The notes: generated by a model not told the origin, from the sequence alone. Counted from the first letter of the stretch, positions 15,975 to 25,208 are shown. The stretch is 64,000 nt of DNA from Legionella steelei (GCF_001468005.1 NZ_LNYY01000019.1:839688-903687); one strand, 5' to 3'. Numbers and translations are program-made.

Positions 15975-18900
15975 TTATCCATCACTATGTTCTGCTTCTG
16001 TTATTTGCGTTAAGTACCCGCACTGCAACAAATAATTAAGGTATCTATTGAATAAAACATCATCTATTTTTTCACAATAAATTCCATGTGCAGCTAACTG
16101 AGTTTGAGTATAAGTACAATCAATTTTCGCTTTATTATTATGAAGATATAACTCAAATAATGACCGATCTTTTTGTCCTACTTTTTCCGTAAAAAAGGGG
16201 CGTAATGGAGAAAATGAATGATCCAGATGGCGACTATTTTGTTGAATCATTTTTTCCCAATCAGGGTAAGCAACCTCTTTTATCTTAAAACCTTTCGCCT
16301 GCACATAGCCAAATAATTGCGCTACACTAACCTCTTGGGGATTGATTAAATGATAAGTGTCCACCTGATAGGGTTTTTCCTTGGCAAGATGAGTAATCGC
16401 CTTAGCAACGTAATCGACAGGGACAAAATTGAACCCCACATCCAGTGTGGGCCTAGCTCCCAAATCGATACAGCCCTTGAGGATACGACATACTACATCA
16501 TCATGGTTCCAGTGCCCCGTTTGACTTTCTCCTGTAATCAAGCTGGGCCTGTACACGACCGTTGGAATATTGTAACTGCGTGCATGCAGTACCAGTCGTT
16601 CTGCCAACCACTTTGTTTGATTATAGCCACCATAAATTCCGTCCTCAGGTACCAGCTCATTATGTTCATGAATCACTGCCTCATCTGCCAAATCAGCGGA
16701 CATAAAATAGCCCACTGTTGAAATATAATGCAGCGCTTTCAGACGCTTATATCCGGCCAATTTAATGAGTTGTTGTGTGCCGAGCACATTGCAGACCATC
16801 AGTTTTTGATAAGGATAGATAAAGTTAAGTACTGCTGCACCATGGAAAATAAGATCAATAGTGTCGGCCAAATATTCCCAATCTTGTCGGAAAAGACCTA
16901 AATTGTTTTTTTCCAAATTACCTAATACGACCTTAACGCGCTCATGAAAAACCACATCCCATAAACCATAATGCTCCATGTTTTTAATCACGCGGCTCAT
17001 ACCTGCAGTGAGTGAACTGGCCTGCACAAGGCAGGTAATGCGCCAATTGGTATGGGTTAGAAGTTCATGCAGTAAATAAGCGCCCAAAAAGCCTGTGGCT
17101 CCAGTGAGTAACACGTGTTGTGGTATCGGTTTAGGCTCACACGTGATATGAGGTCTTATATTCTTATATTGATTAAACTCAGCAAGCAAATCGATTGCAG
17201 AATGTAGTTCCTCCTGCTTTGTGGTGCCTGTAGCGAATAAATCCATCATGTCGCTCAAGCTGGGATCCCCTAATAAAAACTCAATGGATATGTCTTTATC
17301 CACGTGGGTTACAAGAACATCATGTAACTGTCCTAGCTTCACTGAGCTTAAGCCTAATTCACTTAATTTTTTTTCTTTAGCTACTGCGGTAATATCGCAA
17401 TTGAAGATCGGTTTGAACAACTGGATAATATCTGCAGTATCAGCCTCCTGCTCCCCTATTTCATCCCCAGAGTTCTTATCGATACAGATAATATCTAAAC
17501 CACCCTCTAAATATTTTTTCTTACATAACAGGCGTTGTGTTTTGCCACTAGTGGTTTTGGGAACCGAATTACGGCCGACAAGCGCTATAACATCGGCATC
17601 AATTCCATGTGTTTGCAATAACTTGTTGCGTAAGGTTCTGATAATTTCTTCGAAATTCAGTACCTGAACGTTCTTTTTAATTTCGTGGACAACCACCAAT
17701 AAGTCACAATCATTTTCTTCTATCGAGAAAATGACACAACAATGCGCACGTAAATGAGGATGGCATGTATGAATGGCATCTTCCAAATCATGTGGGTAAT
17801 AATTACATCCACGAATAATAATTAAATCTTTTAGGCGCCCTGTTACATAAAGTGCCCCCCGATCAAGATAACCCAAATCTCCCGTGCGTAAAAAAGAATG
17901 TTCTTTATTCCCAATGCGCGCATTAAAAGAATGCTTGCTTTCTTTAGGTAATTGCCAATAACCTTGGGCAACACTCTTGCCCGCAACCCATATCTCACCA
18001 ACCACTTTCTCCGGACACTCCTGTAGCGTGTCGGGATTAACAATCGCAAGATGACAACTATCAATGGGCTGACCACAATTAATCACACTGCGGGCATCAG
18101 GATGTGTTTCATCACAAAAAAGTACTTTGCCCTGATTGAGCATGTTTTTATCTACACATTGGCTGCTGACTCCATGCTTACGACACCCTCCAGTAACCAT
18201 CAATGTTGATTCAGCAAGCCCATAACACGGATAAAAAATCTCAGGCGAAAATCCACAACGAGCAAAGCGTTGAGTAAAGCGCTCGATAGTTGCTTTACGA
18301 ATAGGCTCAGCACCACTCATTACGAATTGCAAACTGCTTAAATCCAATCGACTGAGTTCTTCTTCAGTGGTTTGACTCGTACATAAGTCATAAGCAAAAT
18401 TGGGGGCTACCGTTGCCGTAGCGTGATAGTGTGATATGGTTTCCAGCCAAATTGACGGGCGGTGCAAAAAAGCCAATGGTGACAGGAGTTTTGCGGGAAT
18501 TGTGCTGAAGACAGGTTGTAATATCCCGCCAATAAGTCCCATATCATGAAAATGAGGCAACCAAGACACACTAATATCCTCTGGAGTGATATCAGTTGCT
18601 TTTCCGATTACGAATAAATTATGCAGCAAATTGCCATGACTGATCATGACTCCTTTAGGTGTTCCAGTGGAGCCTGACGTATATTGTAACAAGGCGAGGT
18701 GATTCTCAGTCAGCTTAGGATAATGCCATGTATTCGTTGCATTAAGCCAATCTTCCGTAGTGATGAAGTGTAGTGCGTCATCATGCGAGAGTTGCTCATT
18801 TAATTTTTTGCTTTGCTGCATTAACTCTTTTGTAGTTAAAACAACATGGGCCCCTGAGTTTTTAATAATCTGTTGGAGTTTTTCAGCCCAATCTTTGGTT

Positions 18901-19229
18901 GTGGGAGAATAAGTAGGCACCGCAATGGTTCCTGCATACAAACAACCAAAAAAGGCCGCAATAAATTCAAGGCCAGCAGGATAAAGAATTAATACACGAG
19001 CGCCAGGATGTGTTACTTCATACAGAATACTTGCTATTTTTTTTGCTTGTTCCGCCAATTCACTATAAGTCAGACTGTTGTTTTCCTTTATTTTTCTGTC
19101 TATGAACGTATAGAGCGGGAAATCTGGATTGTCCTCTGTTTTTTTTTCCAGTAAATCGACCAAACTTGTGTAATAACTTTCCAATGCCAAACCCCTAGTC
19201 ACATTTTTTGCAATGGCCTCGAAGTACAT
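15975..19229 (-). CDS. fatty acyl-AMP ligase / ACP / thioester reductase
   Basis: 1084-residue three-domain enzyme; ATG 19229 with AAGAG upstream. Residues 1-575 are a fatty acyl-AMP ligase: YTSGSTGTPKG at 183-193, HFHDMGLIGG at 226-235, TGDLGYLD at 449-456 and the C-terminal Lys K563 (TSGKTQR). A carrier domain follows at about 595-668 with GLSSV (S629 carries phosphopantetheine). Residues 700-1084 are an extended SDR thioester reductase: GATGFLG (710-716), ISTVGYF, and Y869-x3-K873. The order predicts activation of a carboxylic acid, transfer to the carrier and NAD(P)H-dependent release as an aldehyde or alcohol. It resembles the myxobacterial and actinobacterial FAAL-ACP-R proteins. It lies 12.7 kb from the polyketide genes with housekeeping genes between, so it is probably a separate pathway. 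Confidence 0.88.
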   Translation of the reverse strand: MYFEAIAKNVTRGLALESYYTSLVDLLEKKTEDNPDFPLYTFIDRKIKENNSLTYSELAEQAKKIASILYEVTHPGARVLILYPAGLEFIAAFFGCLYAGTIAVPTYSPTTKDWAEKLQQIIKNSGAHVVLTTKELMQQSKKLNEQLSHDDALHFITTEDWLNATNTWHYPKLTENHLALLQYTSGSTGTPKGVMISHGNLLHNLFVIGKATDITPEDISVSWLPHFHDMGLIGGILQPVFSTIPAKLLSPLAFLHRPSIWLETISHYHATATVAPNFAYDLCTSQTTEEELSRLDLSSLQFVMSGAEPIRKATIERFTQRFARCGFSPEIFYPCYGLAESTLMVTGGCRKHGVSSQCVDKNMLNQGKVLFCDETHPDARSVINCGQPIDSCHLAIVNPDTLQECPEKVVGEIWVAGKSVAQGYWQLPKESKHSFNARIGNKEHSFLRTGDLGYLDRGALYVTGRLKDLIIIRGCNYYPHDLEDAIHTCHPHLRAHCCVIFSIEENDCDLLVVVHEIKKNVQVLNFEEIIRTLRNKLLQTHGIDADVIALVGRNSVPKTTSGKTQRLLCKKKYLEGGLDIICIDKNSGDEIGEQEADTADIIQLFKPIFNCDITAVAKEKKLSELGLSSVKLGQLHDVLVTHVDKDISIEFLLGDPSLSDMMDLFATGTTKQEELHSAIDLLAEFNQYKNIRPHITCEPKPIPQHVLLTGATGFLGAYLLHELLTHTNWRITCLVQASSLTAGMSRVIKNMEHYGLWDVVFHERVKVVLGNLEKNNLGLFRQDWEYLADTIDLIFHGAAVLNFIYPYQKLMVCNVLGTQQLIKLAGYKRLKALHYISTVGYFMSADLADEAVIHEHNELVPEDGIYGGYNQTKWLAERLVLHARSYNIPTVVYRPSLITGESQTGHWNHDDVVCRILKGCIDLGARPTLDVGFNFVPVDYVAKAITHLAKEKPYQVDTYHLINPQEVSVAQLFGYVQAKGFKIKEVAYPDWEKMIQQNSRHLDHSFSPLRPFFTEKVGQKDRSLFELYLHNNKAKIDCTYTQTQLAAHGIYCEKIDDVLFNRYLNYLLQCGYLTQITEAEHSDG

Positions 19230-19329
19230 AATACTCTTGGACGCAATTTATTATGGAATATCTATTTGAAAAGTACAGCAATCTCAGACAAACTAAAAAG
19301 GTTTTAAATGACGTGGTAGGATTAATTGC

Positions 19330-19698
19330 ATGTTTCAGTTCATAGTTAAAGCCATTTTAAAAATAAAAGAAGCCAGTCTTTATTCTTTTGCAGGGTTAAA
19401 AGCCGCCTTTCAAGACGAGTTTGCATTCCGTCTTGAATTGTTAGTCAGCATTGTTGCCTTACCTGCTGCGTTTTTTATCGGGAAAACATCCGTTGAACGC
19501 GCTTTATTAATTAGCACATTACTCATCGTAATGGTCGCTGAATTATTAAATTCCGCTGTAGAAACCACGCTAAACCGCATTGACCGCGCCTGGAACCCAT
19601 TAACTAAAAAAGCAAAAGATCTAGGTTCTGCGGCAGTGTTCATCACCATTGTTAATGCACTTGTGGTATGGATCTTGGTGATTATCTCTCGGTTTTAG
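19330..19698 (+). CDS. dgkA: diacylglycerol kinase
   Basis: 122 residues, three membrane helices, ATG 19330. DgkA phosphorylates diacylglycerol released by lipid and glycan modification back to phosphatidate at the inner membrane. The catalytic block VAELLNSAVETTLNRI corresponds to the family AE.xNSAIE..xDR signature, followed by KKAKDLGSAAVF. Length is exactly typical. It diverges from the acyl-ligase/reductase gene by about 100 bases and converges with the kinase gene. Confidence 0.93.
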   Translation: MFQFIVKAILKIKEASLYSFAGLKAAFQDEFAFRLELLVSIVALPAAFFIGKTSVERALLISTLLIVMVAELLNSAVETTLNRIDRAWNPLTKKAKDLGSAAVFITIVNALVVWILVIISRF

Positions 19699-19705
19699 AA
19701 TAAGG

Positions 19706-19721
19706 TCGGGCCTTGGCCCGA
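19706..19721. terminator. short GC-rich palindrome between dgkA and the kinase gene
   Basis: TCGGGCC TT GGCCCGA, a 7-bp perfect stem 8 bases after the dgkA stop. Just beyond it, at 19732-19748, lies a half-copy of the dispersed repeat (TGTACCCAGGCTACGAA). It may terminate either of the convergent transcripts; no clear U-run. Confidence 0.4.
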
Positions 19722-19762
19722 TAATATATTGCCCTGTACCCAGGCTACGAACTATATTTAAA

Positions 19763-21574
19763 TTAATGCGTAAAAGAATTCGTACCCTGAATAAATTGTG
19801 CGATTTCATCCAATTGTTTTTTTGCAAAATACTCTTTTTGATCTTTTTGCGGATCAATTTGCGCCAGTTTTTTATAAAGTTCCTCTATATTTTGATGTCG
19901 GCCTTTACCCACAACTTTGGAATGGCTAAAAAAGTAAAATAATCCGGGAGCAATCTTAACTTGACCAATTTTGTGTAATTGTTCAATTTGTTGTAAAGGT
20001 GATAAATTAGAACATAAAATACTGGCAATCTTCCTCATCCCGGTGCTGTTTGTATTTGTAAATTTCTTAGCTAACTGTTTGTTGTCCATAAGGCCTTTAA
20101 CACAATCCTGAAAACTAGTCATTGCTTCTTTAAATTTCAAATTTTCCTTTTGCAACTTGCGAATTACTTTTTCCACGTTGGGATAAGGATTATCTTGATC
20201 CTCAAAATCTGCCCTTCGATTTTCCTTGATTAATCTTTTTGCCAAGGCGTAATGAGATTGGGGTAACGCGAATGTGGCAATTTTTTTATAAATTTTTGCT
20301 CGTTTATGGAGCATAGTCTGATTAAATGCATGGCTCAGTGGACTCTTTTCATCCAATAGGTTCGCTCTAAATGGAACTAAATCATGTTTTGATTGTAACA
20401 AATTCATTTGTTGATGATAGGCTTCAAACTCTTTAAAGAGGCGGACCATTTCCTTCCAATTATCATTAAAATTTTTATAGACATCCATTCTCGTAGGTAG
20501 GGTAATTAGAAATTTATTCAGTTCATCAATTGTTGGGCGCTCTTTTGGTTGTTGACTTTGTAGATGCTTGAGTAAAGTTTTTATATCGTCTAAAAGATAA
20601 GGGTCGATTTCAGATACATTATAACCTGTAAATAGGCCATCAAAACAATAAGACGCTGCGGCTAAGTCGGGTAAAGTTGCCGCTAATTCTTTATATTTTA
20701 AAACATTTGTGGCCCCGAAAATTTCACCCAATATTGCAGCCAAAGCATACATATCAGACTGATAAGTACTGCCTTTGCCAAGAATCACTTCCGGAGACAT
20801 ATAGGCAGGTGTTCCCGAAAAAATTAGATTATTTTTTGAATGAACATCTTCGGCCAAGCCAAAATCAATGAAAATGATAAGAAATTGACCATTTTCCAGC
20901 TTTTTATAACATATGTTTGCAGGCTTAAGATCGCGATGTACCACACCTTTTTGTTGTAATAACAGCATTTCACTGGCTATGTGCGCAGCGACTGCCAAGC
21001 GAAACTGAAACGAATATTTGTGACTGGGCTGAAAAGGCAACAGCTTATCCAGACTGATCCCACAATCCTCAAGGATTGTAATGACTCTATCTCCGGCCCC
21101 AACAACAGCAACAACGTTCACCCCATGCTTTTTTTGCCTAAGCGCTTCTTTTCCTGTTCTCTGCAATAGCACGGAATAGGGGGTTTCTTTAGATGGAATC
21201 TGTACCTTGACCACATCGTTTACAGGAATGAGTTCTGCTTGATAATGCTTCTTTTTGGCGTCATGCGTTACCACGATTTTATATTTTGATTCATTAACGG
21301 TAGCAAAACCACCTCGACCTTTGCGGGTGTTATCAACGATATGCCATTGATTTTTACCTGAAAGAACCAAGCTGTGACTAAAAGTAAATTTAGGTTCCTT
21401 CTTAAAAATACTTACTTTTGATTTTGACAGTTTTACTGGAAATGGGCTATCAAATAGTGTGGGTAGAAAATTTACACTCTCATTTTGCTTAAATAAATAT
21501 TTAGCAACTTTTTCATCCAGAAAAATTGGCTGCTTCGAACTACTCCATAATGCATCGAAATCAATGTGCTTCAT
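19763..21574 (-). CDS. eukaryotic-like Ser/Thr protein kinase, LegK-type effector candidate
   Basis: 603 residues. A kinase domain at about 80-365 has Gly-loop GRGGFATV (86-93), candidate ATP Lys K123 (VVKV), HRDLKPAN (213-220, catalytic D215), DFGLA (237-241, metal D237), TPAYMSPE (255-262) and SDMYALAAILGEIFG. All catalytic residues are intact. Residues 370-603 are helical and charged with no recognised domain. There is no signal peptide or membrane anchor, unlike PknB-type bacterial receptors, and no partner regulator nearby. Kinases of this layout in Legionella (LegK group) are injected into host cells. I cannot assign it to a particular LegK subtype. It converges with dgkA and diverges from the glycosyltransferase gene. 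Confidence 0.82.
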   Translation of the reverse strand: MKHIDFDALWSSSKQPIFLDEKVAKYLFKQNESVNFLPTLFDSPFPVKLSKSKVSIFKKEPKFTFSHSLVLSGKNQWHIVDNTRKGRGGFATVNESKYKIVVTHDAKKKHYQAELIPVNDVVKVQIPSKETPYSVLLQRTGKEALRQKKHGVNVVAVVGAGDRVITILEDCGISLDKLLPFQPSHKYSFQFRLAVAAHIASEMLLLQQKGVVHRDLKPANICYKKLENGQFLIIFIDFGLAEDVHSKNNLIFSGTPAYMSPEVILGKGSTYQSDMYALAAILGEIFGATNVLKYKELAATLPDLAAASYCFDGLFTGYNVSEIDPYLLDDIKTLLKHLQSQQPKERPTIDELNKFLITLPTRMDVYKNFNDNWKEMVRLFKEFEAYHQQMNLLQSKHDLVPFRANLLDEKSPLSHAFNQTMLHKRAKIYKKIATFALPQSHYALAKRLIKENRRADFEDQDNPYPNVEKVIRKLQKENLKFKEAMTSFQDCVKGLMDNKQLAKKFTNTNSTGMRKIASILCSNLSPLQQIEQLHKIGQVKIAPGLFYFFSHSKVVGKGRHQNIEELYKKLAQIDPQKDQKEYFAKKQLDEIAQFIQGTNSFTH

Positions 21575-21722
21575 AAGTCCATAATGCTAAAGCCCAAACA
21601 GGATACCCATACTAGCAGCTTATTTCCGAATAAGAAAAAAAATTTAAATTCACTTACGAGAATTCTCAATTCGGGTTAATATAAGCGCATATTAAAGTAG
21701 CTGCATACCACTAAATCCAAAC

Positions 21723-22682
21723 ATGTCCAAACCAATAAATCATACAAAACGCGTCTCCTATGTTGTTCCGGTTTACAATGAAGAAGCAGGCATAGCCGAA
21801 TTTATTGCGGCATTAACTGATACGCTAAAAAAACTTGGTTACGCTTATGAAATACTACTTGTGGATGATGGCAGCCAGGATAATACACCGACAATCATTC
21901 AACAATTAAGGGCACAATTCTCTCTGCGCTGCATTCGTTTTAGCAGGAACTTTGGCAAGGAGAATGCTATAAGTGCAGGCCTTGACCATGCTCAAGGTGA
22001 TGCGGTGATTATCATGGATGCTGACTTCCAACATCCTCTGGAACTCCTCAGTCAATTTCTTGCCAAATGGGAGGAAGGCTATGATATGGTCTATGCTGTT
22101 CGGCAAAACCGTACTAATGAGTCTTGGCTAAAAAGGACCTGCGCTAAAGCATTTTATCAACTGACGTCGCGAATAAATCGGATTAATATCCCTGCAAACG
22201 CCGGCGATTTCAGACTGTTGGATCGCAAGATTGTTAAAGCGCTGCAAAAGTTACCCGAACGCAATCGCTTTATGAAGGGTTTATACAGTTGGGTCGGTTT
22301 TAAACAAGTTGCCATTCCTTTTGAAGTCCAACCGCGTAAGACAGGCACTTCACAATGGAATTTTTACTCGCTTTTAGATTTAGCAATCACGGGAATTACT
22401 TCATTTACTGCCTTTCCATTACGGATGATTGCGATTGGCGGAATTGGTGTTGCAACTTTAGCCATATTGTATGGAATTTGGATTGTAACCAGTACCTTGA
22501 TATTCGGTATAGAAACCCCTGGTTGGGCAACTATAGTCACAACGATTACTTTTTTTGGTGGCTTACAACTCTTTGCTCTGGGTGTAGTAGGTGAATACAT
22601 TGGTCGCGTTTTTGATGAAGTCAAACATAGACCCCATTACGTTATTGATGAGGAATCCAGTTTTGATGACAGCTCAACTTAA
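21723..22682 (+). CDS. GtrB/DPM1-like family 2 glycosyltransferase
   Basis: 319 residues; ATG 21723. Residues 1-230 form a GT2 domain: VVPVYNEEAGIAEFI near the start, LLVDDGSQDNT, FSRNFGKENAI, and the metal-binding IIMDADFQHP. Two membrane helices follow at about 235-260 and 268-292. This is the layout of bactoprenol glucosyltransferases and dolichol-phosphate mannose synthase homologues, which charge undecaprenyl phosphate with a sugar at the cytoplasmic face. The next gene encodes a GtrA-like flippase and overlaps this one by 17 bases, so the pair probably modifies lipopolysaccharide or another surface glycan, or makes the aminoarabinose-type donor. The third Gtr component is not in the window. 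Confidence 0.88.
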   Translation: MSKPINHTKRVSYVVPVYNEEAGIAEFIAALTDTLKKLGYAYEILLVDDGSQDNTPTIIQQLRAQFSLRCIRFSRNFGKENAISAGLDHAQGDAVIIMDADFQHPLELLSQFLAKWEEGYDMVYAVRQNRTNESWLKRTCAKAFYQLTSRINRINIPANAGDFRLLDRKIVKALQKLPERNRFMKGLYSWVGFKQVAIPFEVQPRKTGTSQWNFYSLLDLAITGITSFTAFPLRMIAIGGIGVATLAILYGIWIVTSTLIFGIETPGWATIVTTITFFGGLQLFALGVVGEYIGRVFDEVKHRPHYVIDEESSFDDSST

Positions 22683-23055
22683 ATTAGGGCATAGGCTAAT
22701 TTATTTTGCCGGTATAGGTGGCACTGCTGCTTTGATACATCTCTTTACGGTATTCAATTTAGTGAATTTTATGCAGCTACAAGCACTCACTGCCAATGTT
22801 TTTGCCTTTTTAATTGCTTTTAATGTCAGTTTCTTGGGGCATAAACACCTTACTTTTTCTCAGTTACATGATGAAAAAATTTTGAGCTTGCCTCATTTCT
22901 TTGGCGTAGCAGCCTCGGCTGGAATCATTAATGAAATACTTTACTTCTTACTTTTACGCTACACCAGTTTGAATTACCTGTTTGCTTTATTTCTCGTTTT
23001 GGGATTTGTTTCTGTTTATAGCTTTATCATCTCCAGATTTTGGGCCTGTCGGTAG
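22666..23055 (+). CDS. GtrA-like membrane protein (polyprenyl-linked sugar flippase)
   Basis: 129 residues from ATG 22666, with GAGGA about 11 bases upstream inside the end of the preceding gene; starts further up at 22591 or 22648 add unrelated residues. Four membrane helices, with the family pattern FAGIGGTAALIHL in the first and FLIAFNVSFLGHKHLTF between the second and third. GtrA proteins are thought to flip the lipid-linked sugar made by GtrB. The overlap with the glycosyltransferase gene shows coupling. Confidence 0.83.
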   Translation: MTAQLKLGHRLIYFAGIGGTAALIHLFTVFNLVNFMQLQALTANVFAFLIAFNVSFLGHKHLTFSQLHDEKILSLPHFFGVAASAGIINEILYFLLLRYTSLNYLFALFLVLGFVSVYSFIISRFWACR

Positions 23056-23127
23056 ATTCATTAGTGATTAGCCCCCAGCCTACGTTTAGGTATTTTTGAG
23101 TCATTGAATAAGGTGAAGTGTATTGCT

Positions 23128-23835
23128 TTAAATATCCACGTCACCATGTGCAAGCGCAATTTCATTTTCACCACGAATGCATTGAATTTTCTTCTTTTTT
23201 ACGTCAAAGACATATTGTAAGCGACAATATTCTCTAGGGTTAGACAGTAAGTTCGCATTAAAAACAACGAGATTAACTCCTTGCAACTGCCTTGCTGATG
23301 GAACAATCAACAAAGGATGCCCCTCCTGAGCTACCCTTCTACCTATTTCTTGGCATTGCGTGTAATTAGTCGGATCAATTAACCAAGGAAACTCTTCTTT
23401 TTTTTCTGTTAGGTCCAGCCCCAATCCCTGGCAGTATACTTTTGCAACTCGCCTATCAATAATGACCGTATCTTGAGTTTGAAAAATGTCCCAGGAATCT
23501 TTTATTTCCTGAACAAAATGATATCGGGTTTCATAAATCGTTGTGTTTAATGTTTCTGAACCATACCAGCACGCAATGGAGCCATCGCTGTAACGTGAGC
23601 TGGTTATGTTTTCAAATGGGTAATCAATAAAATCATTTTTACTGTAATCAAATCCACGCTGAATTAACGATTGCTGGGTTAACACCGGATGGGTATGGCT
23701 TTCTATAGTATTGGCGGCCTCCCAATTGATGGGATCATCGCTGAGATCATCAAATAAATCCTGGGATACTTTTATGCCTCTGATGTTTCTAAAAATATCC
23801 TGTGCGTATTCCCTCGCAGTATCAAATAAAGACAC
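23128..23835 (-). CDS. RES-domain toxin (NAD-degrading type)
   Basis: 235 residues from GTG 23835; a GAGG within the last codons of the antitoxin gene serves as ribosome site, and only two bases separate the antitoxin stop from this start. The RES domain spans about 70-215: SSRYSDGSIACWYGSETLNTT, IYETRYHF, then PLLIVPSARQLQG and LVVFNANLLSNPREY. The conserved Arg, Tyr, Glu and Ser of the family are visible. Characterised RES toxins break down NAD+ and halt growth. Paired with the Xre-type antitoxin upstream as a type II module. Confidence 0.87.
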   Translation of the reverse strand: MSLFDTAREYAQDIFRNIRGIKVSQDLFDDLSDDPINWEAANTIESHTHPVLTQQSLIQRGFDYSKNDFIDYPFENITSSRYSDGSIACWYGSETLNTTIYETRYHFVQEIKDSWDIFQTQDTVIIDRRVAKVYCQGLGLDLTEKKEEFPWLIDPTNYTQCQEIGRRVAQEGHPLLIVPSARQLQGVNLVVFNANLLSNPREYCRLQYVFDVKKKKIQCIRGENEIALAHGDVDI

Positions 23836-23837
23836 GT

Positions 23838-24242
23838 TTATTGACCTCGCATAAAATCAGTGAGCCGTCTTATTTGCGCAATTCCTATATAGCCTTGCTC
23901 AAGCATAACATCCAAAGGACGAAGATTATGGAGCTTTAAATTTCTTCCTTTTATCCATTGATAAACGATTTCGCGATTATATGGATAAAGAATTCTCAGA
24001 TTTTTATGAATTCCCAAAAGATTACCGACACGTTCAATGGTATCTCTACCCGATATATGAGCCGTCCCTCGCTTAAATTTGGCAAGTTGCGCAGGACTTA
24101 TACCACCTAACAGTTCGCACTCTTCTTCATTTCTTAATTGCCAATGCTTAAAAAGTGCAATGACATTCTGGGTATTACGTTTTAGAACGTCTTCACTTAT
24201 GTCTTGAGCTGTATTAAACGGAGCCAAATGTAAATGATTCAT
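23838..24242 (-). CDS. Xre/MbcA/ParS-type antitoxin of the RES module
   Basis: 134 residues; ATG 24242 with GAGGG upstream. An N-terminal helix-turn-helix region (about 45-90, ELLGGISPAQLAKFKRG then DTIERVGNLLGIH) is followed by the C-terminal toxin-binding domain, with NREIVYQWIKGRNLKLHNLRPLDVML, typical of MbcA/ParS antitoxins. It should neutralise the RES toxin and repress its own promoter. The AT-rich upstream region (24243-24300) contains TA-rich near-repeats (ATAGATAATAATAG, ATAAAAATAGAT) that could be the operator, which I cannot define precisely. Confidence 0.87.
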   Translation of the reverse strand: MNHLHLAPFNTAQDISEDVLKRNTQNVIALFKHWQLRNEEECELLGGISPAQLAKFKRGTAHISGRDTIERVGNLLGIHKNLRILYPYNREIVYQWIKGRNLKLHNLRPLDVMLEQGYIGIAQIRRLTDFMRGQ

Positions 24243-24405
24243 GTTTTTAACCCTCTATTTATAGATAATAATAGTATAAAAATAGATTTTTTACAATGAA
24301 TCACGCAAAAAAGAATAAATATTCACCAAATTGGTTTTTTAAATTTAGAAAAGATGATTGATTTTTAATGCACATCATACATGAGCTGCAAAAAAGCTTA
24401 GCTCA

Positions 24406-24732
24406 TTAACCCCCAGGGTAACTGCCATTAACCACTTCTACAGGTTCACGGATGATGAGGCGTATTCCAGCCATTTCTTGCACTTTGGGTAATACAGCAT
24501 CCACTTTCTCAACTGTATCAACGAATTGGACTACTAAAGGAAGTTTGCTCCCTATATCAACCAATGATGTAGTTACAACAGGACCTCCACGTGTAAATCC
24601 AGCAATGGCGCGCAACACGGTACCACCTGCAATTTCATTGGTATCAAGCATGCTTAAGAGTTCGAGATGCAGAGGACGATGTTGCCATTTATCTGCTTCA
24701 TTAATATAGACAGAAACTTTTACATGATTCAT
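24406..24732 (-). CDS. DUF190 family protein linked to fluoride exporter
   Basis: 108 residues from ATG 24732, one base past the crcB stop; an upstream frame start at 24765 lies within crcB and is not needed. A small ferredoxin-like/PII-like protein with KVSVYINEADKWQHRPLHLELL at the start, then the Gly-rich GGTVLRAIAGFTRGGPV loop and the C-terminal IREPVEVV. DUF190 proteins are structurally like PII signalling proteins and are often adjacent to crcB, suggesting a regulatory role in fluoride export. Function not experimentally known to me. Confidence 0.85.
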   Translation of the reverse strand: MNHVKVSVYINEADKWQHRPLHLELLSMLDTNEIAGGTVLRAIAGFTRGGPVVTTSLVDIGSKLPLVVQFVDTVEKVDAVLPKVQEMAGIRLIIREPVEVVNGSYPGG

Positions 24733-24733
24733 A

Positions 24734-25108
24734 TCAGATTGCCCGAGCGAGCACGACGCCCGCAATAACTGCTGCTATTGAAAAAACATTATTACAAATA
24801 ATATTTAGTGCAGCAAGTGCGTAATCACTTTGTTCTAACAGCACAAAGGTTTCGTAACTGAAACTTGAAAACGTTGTATAACCACCACAAAATCCGACTG
24901 CTACAAATAATCGCCATCGTGGATCAACATCTACTCGCTCTAAAGTCCAGGCCATAAAAAACCCCAGGATGAAGCTTCCTGTAAGATTCACAATAAATGT
25001 TCCAAAAGGAATATCTGCTGATAAATATTTGACGGAAAAACGACTTACTAAATAACGTAAATTCGCCCCAAAGATCGCTCCGAAGGAGACCCAAAAAAAG
25101 TCACTCAA
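24734..25108 (-). CDS. crcB: fluoride ion exporter CrcB/FluC
   Basis: 124 residues, four membrane helices; start 25108. Conserved FluC blocks: GANLRYLVSRF, PFGTFIVNLTGSFILGF and GFCGGYTTFSSFSYE, which line the twin fluoride pores. It works as a dual-topology dimer that lets F- leave the cell. It is immediately followed by the DUF190 gene. I looked for a fluoride riboswitch upstream (25109-25208) and did not find its hallmark pseudoknot sequences. Confidence 0.93.
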   Translation of the reverse strand: MSDFFWVSFGAIFGANLRYLVSRFSVKYLSADIPFGTFIVNLTGSFILGFFMAWTLERVDVDPRWRLFVAVGFCGGYTTFSSFSYETFVLLEQSDYALAALNIICNNVFSIAAVIAGVVLARAI

Positions 25109-25208
25109 GGTTTTATTCCTTTTTATTCAAACAGCTCATAAGTCCTAAAAAGGATAATACATAAAAAAAATAGGCGCGTAAATTTACCCTAAATTGCTTG
25201 AGGGGCGC

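Noticed and set aside
17221-17667. Plus-strand open frame inside the acyl-ligase/reductase gene
   Set aside because: Shadow frame; the minus strand carries clear conserved domains across the whole segment.
15975-19229. Part of the polyketide assembly line at 31.9 kb
   Set aside because: Separated by about 12.7 kb of unrelated genes on both strands, and the synthase already has its own ligase loading domain and thioesterase.
25109-25208. Fluoride riboswitch ahead of crcB
   Set aside because: The conserved pseudoknot-forming sequences of the crcB motif are not visible; only AT-rich leader sequence.
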